A stretch of 64,000 nt of DNA from Deltaproteobacteria bacterium (lineage in GTDB: Bacteria > JADJOY01), in the NCBI GenBank assembly GCA_016713535.1, contig JADJOY010000003.1:434001-498000 (forward strand), written 5' to 3'. Numbering within the stretch: position 1 is the stretch's first letter; every line of letters starts with the position of its first letter. Shown in pieces: positions 57,860 through 64,000 of the stretch. A model generated the notes under the pieces. It was not told the DNA's origin and did no database searches. It was given only the letters and a program-made list of their open reading frames with translations. A program made the position numbers and the translations under genes.

Positions 57860-58137
57860 CGGTCCCGGCGACGCCCGACGCCCTGCCAGACCAGCCTCAG
57901 GGGACCTCGCGGGCGCCGGGGTCGAGGCGACACCGCACGGTGCACGCGCCTCCTGCGCTCGGCGAGCCCTGCCGCCCAGTGAAGCGACCTTAGCGAGGTC
58001 AGACTCGGCCGGTGGCCTGCTGCGGTCCGGTCTCGGTTTCCAGCCGGTTCACGAACACGGAGCAAGAGCCCCGACCGCTCTTCGCGGACGGAGCTCTCCC
58101 GTTATTGGTCGCAGATCTCGAGTCGAACGCGCTCGCG

Positions 58138-59097
58138 CTACGCCGTGGAGAGCGTCGGCAGCACGATCGGTTTCCAGGGCGGAAACGAGTAGGCGGGGAA
58201 GGGCTGGCGACCGTGGCCGTGACGGAGCGAGTCGGCCGCGGCCCAGAACCTTCTCGAGAACTCTCGGAAGATCGCGCGGTAGCTCTTGTAGTCGACGTCG
58301 GTGCTGGCGTGGCAGAGCGGTCGCGGCGATCGGTTCGAGCGTTTGGGCCTCGCGCGCGGATCCTGTCGCACGACGGTGGCGGCGCCGAGCACGGGTCGGC
58401 CGCCGCGCTCACGAGCGCAGGCCTGCTCGGCGGCGCGAATGCGCTCGAGGATCTGCTCGGGGGTCGTGTTCTCGTCAGGGAGCCCGTCGAGAGGGTGAAC
58501 CGTCACGGTCTCCTCTTCCCAGAAGTGCTCTCGATCGACGACGGCATCAGATCCGCGCGCATCGCGCAGCGCCCCCTGGTAGCGCCGTTCGTTGAACCAG
58601 CGCACGCGATGCTCGATCGGCTCGCCGTCGCGACCGAAGAGCAGGACTCCCGGCCAATCCTCGTGCTTCACGACGAGCCCGGCCCTGACCGGATTGAGGA
58701 CTGTGTAGACGAGCCTGCCGATGGCGGCCGCGGCGTCGAGCACGGGCTCGGCGGAGAAGCGGCGGTCGAAGACGTGTCCCTCGCGCTCACGGATGCCGTT
58801 GATGCCCTTGGCCACCGCGGTCTCGAAGTCGCGTAGGAAGTCGGAGAGCTGGCTGCGTTCGTCTGCGAGCAAGAGATGGAAGTGGTTCGAGACCGTGACC
58901 GCCGCTTTCAACTGCACGCCGGTGTAGCGCCGGAGCGCGCGGCCGAGGGCGAGCAGGAAGATCGCGTTGGCGTCCGCATCGGGCCGCAGCAGGAACCTCC
59001 GCTGGTAGCAGCGGTTGGTCACGAAGTGCAGCGTGTTCGGCCGCAGCCATCGCAGCGGGCGTCCCATGAGGAGGGGCTCCGGCAACCGGCGTGCCAT
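58138..59097 (-). mobile_element. REP-associated tyrosine transposase (RAYT, Y1/HUH family)
   Basis: 319 residues from ATG 59097. TLHFVTNRCYQRRFLLRPD opens the Y1-transposase fold; the HUH metal site is His72-Phe-His74 (VSNHFHLLL) and the catalytic tyrosine is Tyr131 in LVYTVLNPVRAGLV, the usual RAYT form. HVFDRRFSAEPV lies between. RAYTs are single-copy relatives of IS200/IS605 transposases that spread REP palindromes and are often domesticated. The C-terminal 120 residues (after the fold) are basic and longer than in IS200. The gene is intact. Confidence 0.85.
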
Positions 59098-59259
59098 CGG
59101 AAGGATGGCGCGATCGCTTCCTCTTTCACCGCGTACGAGGGTCGAGCTGTGCCCCTTCGTTCGCTCCAGCGCGAACGAAACGGCGCACCGCAGCCGCACG
59201 AGCGCGGGGCGGGGCAGCGGCGGTCGATCGCGGGCGGCAGCCCGGACCGACCGAGGCGC

Positions 59260-59439
59260 CTACTGCCCGGCCACGCGCGATCGCGCACCGCGCCGCGCAT
59301 CACGCAGCGCCTCGCGGATCTCGCGCTCGTCGCGTGCCAGGGCGTCCGCTTCCTTCGCCGGCCAGCGGCTGGCGCCGCCGACCTTGTTCGGTTTGCAGAG
59401 CCCACACGAGCGCCGTTTGCGCTTCAGACGTTTTCTCAT
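59260..59439 (-). CDS. Small basic CxxC protein
   Basis: 59 residues from ATG 59439. MRKRLKRKRRSCGLCKPNK starts with a strongly basic stretch and a CxxC pair (Cys12, Cys15); a tail of charged helix (EADALARDEREIREALRDA) follows. The K-R-R-S-C-x-L-C-K-P-x-K pattern is one I associate with a widespread family of small uncharacterised bacterial proteins. A nucleic-acid-binding role is plausible from composition. It is divergent from the GbsR-type regulator gene. Confidence 0.6.
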   Translation of the reverse strand: MRKRLKRKRRSCGLCKPNKVGGASRWPAKEADALARDEREIREALRDARRGARSRVAGQ

Positions 59440-59527
59440 CGCTACCCCCGCTGAGCCGGGAGTGGATCTTACTGCGCCGGTGGAAGACGGGGACCCCGGC
59501 CCCTTGGGCGCGGCGGCGGCCCGCCGT

Positions 59528-59556
59528 TTGACGTCAGTCTGTGACATTGGTTACAT
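59528..59556 (+). promoter_or_regulatory. Sigma-70-type promoter of the GbsR-type regulator, with overlapping dyad
   Basis: TTGACG (59528-59533), 17 bases, TTACAT (59551-59556). An imperfect dyad GTGACATTGGTTAC (59541-59554) overlaps the -10 element, suitable for autorepression. The stretch 59540-59590 is clearly less GC-rich than its surroundings. Confidence 0.6.
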
Positions 59557-59618
59557 CAGTTGAGTCAAATAAATCTGACCGGATTGATCCAGCCCCGCAA
59601 GCCCCACCGGGAACCTCG

Positions 59619-60242
59619 ATGCCCCACGCCGCGACCGCCACCGCCCCCACCGACGCCTCGCCGGAGCCGCTGCGCGCCCTCGAGGACCGCTTCATCGAGC
59701 GCATCGGTGAGCTCTCGGCGATCTGGGGCACGACGCGCTCGATGGGGCGGATCCACGCGCTGCTCTACCTGTCGCCGCGGCCCCTCTCGAGCGACGAGAT
59801 CGGCGAGCGTCTCGCGATCAGCCACGGCAACTGCTCGACGAGCCTGCGTCAGCTCCTGATCTACGGCCCGGTGCGCCGCGTTCACGAGCGCGGCGAGCGC
59901 AAGGCGCGCTACGTGGCGGTGGCGGAGCCGTGGGCGTGGCTGCGCTCGACCACCCGGGTGCGCCGCGATCGCGAGCTCCTGCCGCAGATCGAGGGCATCC
60001 AGGAGATCCGCGCCGAGGCCGAGGCCGCGCTCGCGGGCGCCCGCGGCGAGCGCCGCGCCCAGATCGAATCCATGCTCGCCAAGATCGACCTGGTGGGCGG
60101 CTTCCTCGACGAGGTGCGCGACCTGGTGAACGCGTTCCTCGCCCTCGACAAGGACAGCCTGTCCGCGCGCGTGACCGAGCTCAGGGCGCTGCTCGTCGGC
60201 GCCACGGAGCCGCCGCCGAAGCGCGCCGGCGCCCGTCGCTGA
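59619..60242 (+). CDS. GbsR/MarR-family transcriptional regulator
   Basis: 207 residues from ATG 59619. FIERIGELSAIWGTTRSMGR with IHALLYLSPRPLSSDEIGER and LAISHGNCSTSLRQLLIYGP is the characteristic GbsR winged-helix (W-G-x-x-R-x-x-G-R-I-x-A-x-L-Y-L). A long C-terminal helical region (AQIESMLAKIDLVGGFLDEV) probably dimerises. GbsR proteins control choline/betaine genes in Bacillus but have varied targets. It ends 50 bases before the Rieske oxygenase gene on the same strand, so regulation of that gene is likely. Confidence 0.85.
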   Translation: MPHAATATAPTDASPEPLRALEDRFIERIGELSAIWGTTRSMGRIHALLYLSPRPLSSDEIGERLAISHGNCSTSLRQLLIYGPVRRVHERGERKARYVAVAEPWAWLRSTTRVRRDRELLPQIEGIQEIRAEAEAALAGARGERRAQIESMLAKIDLVGGFLDEVRDLVNAFLALDKDSLSARVTELRALLVGATEPPPKRAGARR

Positions 60243-60292
60243 CCCGGGCTGCCAACCTGAATACGACCCATTCCGAACGAAAGGATCCGTCC

Positions 60293-61270
60293 ATGAAGCC
60301 GCGTTATCCGATGCCCCCGTATCCCAATGGCTGGTTCCAGGTGGCGGTCTCGACCGAGGTCGCGCCCGGCGAGCTCAAGACCCTCAAGTACTTCGGGAAG
60401 GAGCTCGTGCTCTTCCGCGGCCAGGACGGCACGGCGCGCGTCCTCGATGCCTACTGCCCGCACCTCGGCGCTCACCTCGGGCTCGGCAAGGTCGTCGACG
60501 ACAACCTCGAGTGCCGCTTCCACCGCTGGCAGTGGGCCGGCGACGGCAGCCTGATGCACGTGCCCGACGCCAAGCGTGCCCCGGCGGTGAAGGCCGATTG
60601 CTGGCCGGTCGACGAGAAGAACGGGATCATCTTCGTGTGGCACCACGCCGAGGGCGCGGCGCCGACGTGGGAGATCCCCGAGCTCGGCAAGGTCGGCACG
60701 CCCGCCTACGTCGACTGGGAGGTGCAGAAGTACCGCATCAAGACCCACTGCCAGGAGATCGGCGAGAACGTCACCGACGTGGCCCACTTCACCGGGCTGC
60801 ACCAGATGGAGCACCCGGACCAGGACGAATACAAGGCGTGGGCCGAGGGCCACGTGTTCTGCGCCGAGCAGCACATGAAGATGGCGAAGGGCGCCATGGC
60901 GGGCTTCGAGGTGCCGGTCTCCACCCGCACCCACGGTCCCGGCGTGGCCATCCTCACGGTGCTGGTCGATCCCATCGAGACGGTGTCCTTCATCACCCAG
61001 ACGCCGGTCGACGAGGAGTCGGTCGACGCGTGGGTGAACTTCACGCTCCGGAAGCAGGACGACCCCGAAGCGGACCGGATGATCACCGAGATCTACAAGA
61101 ACTTCCTGAACGAGCAGTACCAGGACGACATCCCGATCTGGGAGACGAAGAAGTACATCGCGCGCCCGCCGCTCAGCGACTTCGACGGTCCGGTGCCGCT
61201 GTGGCGCAAGTGGTACCGCCAGTTCTACTCGCAGAGCTTCGACGAGGACGCGTGGGCGAAAGCCTCCTGA
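60293..61270 (+). CDS. Rieske-type ring oxygenase alpha subunit (KshA/VanA-like)
   Basis: 325 residues, intact. AAAGGA lies seven bases before ATG 60293. The Rieske 2Fe-2S ligands are Cys-Pro-His (CPHLGAHLG) and Cys-Arg-Phe-His (CRFHRWQW), and the mononuclear iron site is ENVTDVAHFTGLH. Size and motifs fit the KshA/VanA-type monooxygenase group, which uses a separate reductase; no reductase gene is nearby. A close relative is partly present at 1-585. Follows the GbsR regulator and ends at a strong terminator. Confidence 0.88.
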   Translation: MKPRYPMPPYPNGWFQVAVSTEVAPGELKTLKYFGKELVLFRGQDGTARVLDAYCPHLGAHLGLGKVVDDNLECRFHRWQWAGDGSLMHVPDAKRAPAVKADCWPVDEKNGIIFVWHHAEGAAPTWEIPELGKVGTPAYVDWEVQKYRIKTHCQEIGENVTDVAHFTGLHQMEHPDQDEYKAWAEGHVFCAEQHMKMAKGAMAGFEVPVSTRTHGPGVAILTVLVDPIETVSFITQTPVDEESVDAWVNFTLRKQDDPEADRMITEIYKNFLNEQYQDDIPIWETKKYIARPPLSDFDGPVPLWRKWYRQFYSQSFDEDAWAKAS

Positions 61271-61298
61271 CACGCCTCGCGCGCTGAGCGGTTTCGAG

Positions 61299-61322
61299 CG
61301 GGCGGCCGGAAACGGCCGCCCG
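61299..61322 (+). terminator. Terminator of the Rieske gene
   Basis: A perfect 10-bp stem (CGGGCGGCCG / CGGCCGCCCG) closes a GAAA tetraloop, 28 bases after the oxygenase stop, followed by TTCGT. One of the strongest hairpins in the window. Confidence 0.75.
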
Positions 61323-61492
61323 TTCGTCGCTGCGCCGAGCGCACGGAGCGCGGGGCGGAATCGCCGCCTCCGGTGGGGCCTCACGGCAGCCCGGGGGCCC
61401 CTTTTGTCTTCCGCTACACTGGGGCGCCCCTGCCGAACCCGGGACCGCGCCTCCAGGACGTCTACGCCGAGCTCGCCGCGCGCGCGCCGCGC

Positions 61493-62801
61493 ATGGTCCG
61501 GATCGAGGCGGGAGCCGAGCTGCGCGGCGAGATCCGTGCCCCGGCCTCGAAGTCGTACACCCACCGCGCGCTCATGGTGGCTGGGCTCTCGACCGGCGGG
61601 ATCGTCGACGCACCGCTGCTCTCCGCCGACACCGCGGCCACCGCGGCGGTGTGGGAAGCGCTCGGCGCGACGATCACCTACGACGTCGAGCGCCGCCAGG
61701 CGCAGGTGTTCGGCTTCGACGGCCGCCCGGCGCCGCGCACGCCGGACCTCTACGTCCACGAGGCGGGGACCCTCTTTCGCTTCGTGTTACCGGGGCTCGC
61801 TCTCGCCAGGAGGCACGTTCACCCTCGCCGGCAACGACTCGTTCAACCGCCGCGCCAACGACGTGATCGTCCAGCCGATGCGGGACCTCGGCATCGACGT
61901 GGCGGGGCAGGGTGAGGGCCACCGGGCCCCGGTCGTCGTGCGTGGCACCGGACGCATCACGCCAGGCATCGCGCACGTCCCCGGCGGCAAGAGCTCGCAG
62001 GCGGTCTCGGGTCTACTGCTGTGGCTGCCGCTCGCGACGTCCGCCGACGGTGGCCCCGCGGTCAGCGAGGTCGTGATCGACGGTACGCCGGTGTCGGGCC
62101 CGTACGTCGACATGACGATCGAGGTGCTCGGCGGCGGGGGAGGATCGAGGTCGGAGGCGGTCTCGCCGACCCACTGGCGCGTGCCCGCCGGCCAGCACTA
62201 CCGTCTCACCGACAGCTCGTACCGCGTGCCGGGCGACTATTCGTCGGCGGCGTTCCTGCTCGCAGCCGCGTGCCTCACGCCGTCCGACGTGTGGGTGCGC
62301 GGGCTGCGCGACGATGCCCAAGGCGACCGCGCGATCGTGACGATCCTGCGCGACATGGGCGGCCGGATCGAGCGCGAGGGCGACGGCTTCCGCGTGCGCG
62401 GCCCCGCGCCGCTGCGCGGTGTCGAGGTCGACTGCGCGGCGACCCCGGACCTGGTGCCGATCCTCGCGGCGGTGGCGTGCCACGCCCGTGGTCGCACCGT
62501 GCTCGGGAACCTGTTGCACCTGCGCAACAAGGAGAGCGACCGGATCGAGGCCCCGGTCACGGAACTCGCCAAGCTCGGAGGCAAGCTCACCGCCAGCTCC
62601 GATGCGATCGTCATCGAGGGACGCGAGCTCCACGGCGGCGTCGTGGATTCGTGGAACGATCACCGCATGGCGATGAGCCTCGCCGTGGCGGCCCTGCCGA
62701 AGGGCGGAGTCGAGATCCACGGCGCCGAGTCGGTGCTCAAGAGCTACCCGACCTTCTTCGACGACCTGAGCGCGCTGGGTGCCTTCCTGATCGACTCGTG
62801 A
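61493..62801 (+). CDS. aroA: 3-phosphoshikimate 1-carboxyvinyltransferase (EPSP synthase; one frameshift)
   Basis: About 436 residues from ATG 61493. It condenses shikimate 3-phosphate with PEP in the chorismate pathway. ELRGEIRAPASKSYTHRALM carries the substrate-binding Ser-Lys; AGNDSFNRRANDVIVQPM, VPGGKSSQAVSGLLL, DSSYRVPGDYSSAAFLLAAA and LRNKESDRIEAPVTEL plus SWNDHRMAMS complete the family. The SKSYTHRA form is the archaeal-type version rather than the common bacterial SKSxxNRA. A missing base near 61806 splits it between GTLFRFVLPGLAL and PGGTFTLAGND. A glycine/serine-rich stretch near 62140-62155 may hide two compensating indels. Being essential, it argues that the break is a sequence error. 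Confidence 0.88.
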
Positions 62802-62802
62802 C

Positions 62803-62826
62803 GAGCCCGGGTTGGCGCCCGGGCTC
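62803..62826. terminator. Bidirectional terminator between aroA and the small convergent gene
   Basis: GAGCCCGGG and CCCGGGCTC pair perfectly around a TTGGCG loop immediately after the aroA stop and 19 bases from the convergent gene's stop. Confidence 0.65.
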
Positions 62827-62844
62827 GACTCTCGCCACGCCCGC

Positions 62845-63159
62845 TCAGTGAGCGGCGGCGCGCGCGGCTCGCCGGGCCTTGGGTTTCGCCCGAGGCGTGG
62901 CCGGCAACATCGGCGGCAGCATCTCCTCGGCGAGCTTGGTGACCTCGTGGTTCACCTTGCGGACGAGGTCGTACATCGTGCCGATGGTGACGTCCTCGAC
63001 CCGCCTCACCTCGCGCACCGGCTCCTTCAGGCACTCGACCTGCTCGAGTGCGTCGAGCGGCGCGTGCAGGATCGCCTTGTGCACTTCCTCGGCGGTGTGG
63101 GCGCCCCTGTCGATCGCTTCCCGTACGAGCTCGGGAAGGCTCTTCTTGGTGGTGGCCAT
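62845..63159 (-). CDS. Small coiled-coil phasin-like protein
   Basis: 104 residues from ATG 63159, which has an ideal AGGAGG site upstream. KSLPELVREAIDRGAHTAEE with VHKAILHAPLDALEQVE is amphipathic helix; a mid block VRRVEDVTIGTMYDLVRKVN and a basic alanine-rich tail (KAKARRAAR-type) follow. The shape resembles small phasin- or poly(R)-hydroxyalkanoate-associated proteins, but the family assignment is uncertain. It is divergent from the hydrolase gene at 63341. Confidence 0.55.
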   Translation of the reverse strand: MATTKKSLPELVREAIDRGAHTAEEVHKAILHAPLDALEQVECLKEPVREVRRVEDVTIGTMYDLVRKVNHEVTKLAEEMLPPMLPATPRAKPKARRAARAAAH

Positions 63160-63340
63160 CGCGGCCTCCTCTCCCAGGCAGCCCGGACCCCACGTACACC
63201 CGGGCATCCGTCGCCCTGGATCACCAGCTCGTGCATGCGGGGTGCCCGGGGCGCGGGGAGCGGTCGGCGCGGGATTTGCGAACGATCCCGGTCATCGCGG
63301 AAGGTGCGCGGGCTTCCTGAGCTCACATCAGGAGTCACCC

Positions 63341-64000
63341 ATGGGTATCGCCCGGGTCCTCGACCACGTCGTCGGCTTCTTCTCGCTCTACGCCCATCTG
63401 CCGTCGGTGCCACACCCCGACACGCTGAAGCAGGTGGAGCGCTACTTCGATCTGCCGGTCGAGGAGTGTTCCCGGATCCGCCCGCGCACCCCGTGATCGA
63501 GAAGCGGCGCACGGTGAGGCAGGTCAGCTACCTACGCCAGACGCTGGTGGGCGAGAGCGCGCACCGTTGTCTCCACCCCGCCTACCAGGAGCGCCACGAC
63601 ACCGAATACGCACAGAACAAGACGTTGTGGGCGCGCCGCATCCGCCCGCACTTCCGCAAGAACAAGGACCTGCTCATCTACGTCCACGGCTGGATGCAGC
63701 CCGGCGCCCTCGCCGAGGAGCTGGCGCTCATGCCGTGGGCGACGCGCATGCTGGGTGCCGACATCGTCCACCTCGACCTGCCGTTCCATGCCCGCCGCAA
63801 GCCGCGCGCGGCGCTCGTGCACGGCTCGTTTTACTGGTCGGCCGATCTGGTGCGCACGCTCGAGGCGGTGCGGCAGTCGGTGATGGACGTGCGCACGCTG
63901 GTGCGCTGGGCGCGGGACGAGGGCTACGAGCGCGTGGGGGTCAGCGGCGTCAGCCTGGGCGGCGTGGTGACGATGCTCACCGCGTGCGCCGAGGCGGACC
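63341..64000 (+). CDS. ABHD18-like alpha/beta hydrolase, N-terminal part (runs off the window; one frameshift)
   Basis: At least 220 residues. AGGAG precedes ATG 63341. The first frame (MGIARVLDHVVGFFSLYAHL) ends at a TGA at 63494 in the wrong phase; a missing base near 63477 lets it continue as AHPVIEKRRTVRQVSYLRQT, then LLIYVHGWMQPGALAEELAL, HLDLPFHARRKPRAALVHG and the nucleophile elbow GVSGVSLGG with its serine near 63951. YVHGWMQPG supplies the oxyanion-side HG. The pattern fits the ABHD18 (DUF2048) hydrolase family, whose substrates are unknown. The catalytic Asp/His lie beyond the window. Confidence 0.65.

Larger units (their letters stand above)
57073..58137. other. 1065-bp region without a supported gene
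   Basis: After the Rhs remnant the sequence remains less GC-rich for about 150 bp, then becomes mixed. Short open frames on both strands lack recognisable motifs and look like random high-GC frames. It contains copy 2 of the diverged repeat and the hairpin listed separately. It resembles an eroded insertion site. Confidence 0.5.

Noticed and set aside
59909-61759. Antisense open frame of about 600 codons opposite the GbsR, Rieske and aroA genes
   Set aside because: Composition-driven shadow without domain motifs.

Overview
The window is very GC-rich (about 70% by eye) Gram-negative bacterial DNA. Outer-membrane FadL-type porins, lipoproteins, an opgG/opgH pair, HEAT-repeat proteins, a CehA-like lipoprotein, two Rieske oxygenases and an F420-type luciferase-like oxidoreductase together suggest a soil or marine delta-proteobacterial-type lineage (Myxococcota, Binatota or a relative). 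No rRNA, tRNA or CRISPR array was seen, so the assignment is inference.

Layout. 0-9.2 kb: end of a Rieske oxygenase, a Crp/Fnr regulator, an SCP2 sterol-carrier protein, a FadL-type porin, an MscS-type channel, a sugar dehydrogenase fused to a dihaem cytochrome domain, and an Mpo1-like membrane protein. 9.5-17.8 kb: a membrane spermidine-synthase-like protein, a HEAT protein behind a 1091-residue CehA-like lipoprotein, a fatty-acid-hydroxylase-superfamily protein and a second HEAT protein. 17.8-27.3 kb: a 182-bp MITE-like element, a small-protein/nucleotidyltransferase pair, a saccharopine-dehydrogenase-like protein with an FGGY kinase, an LLM oxidoreductase, an acyltransferase interrupted by a stop, a pirin, a PlsC-like acyltransferase and a membrane protein.

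27.5-46.8 kb is the most striking block. On the minus strand, opgG-opgH (synthesis of osmoregulated periplasmic glucan, OPG) runs, mostly with overlapping stop and start codons, into an ABC sugar-uptake system (binding protein and two permeases), a discoidin-containing glycosidase, a GH94-type phosphorylase and a small secreted protein. On the plus strand lie a GH144-type glycoamylase lipoprotein, the ABC ATPase and a GH1 beta-glucosidase. Synthesis, depolymerisation, uptake and phosphorolysis of a beta-glucan thus appear to be encoded together; the substrate (probably beta-1,2-glucan) is inferred.

46.8-64 kb: an RsmJ-like methyltransferase, a CBS protein, a YdjM-like membrane hydrolase, a GGDEF-EAL protein, tandem hairpin repeats, yhbY, a damaged-looking poly-G tract, tandem FadL-type porins, an Rhs remnant fused to a pilin-like helix in lower-GC DNA, a RAYT transposase, a GbsR regulator before a second Rieske oxygenase, aroA, and the start of an ABHD18-like hydrolase.

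Caution: about two dozen single-base indels, several of them in G or C runs, and one in-frame stop break otherwise well-conserved genes, including aroA, while other long genes are intact. At least one pair compensates within a single ORF. This looks more like consensus error in the assembly than real gene decay, so frameshifted genes are annotated at full length with the break noted.
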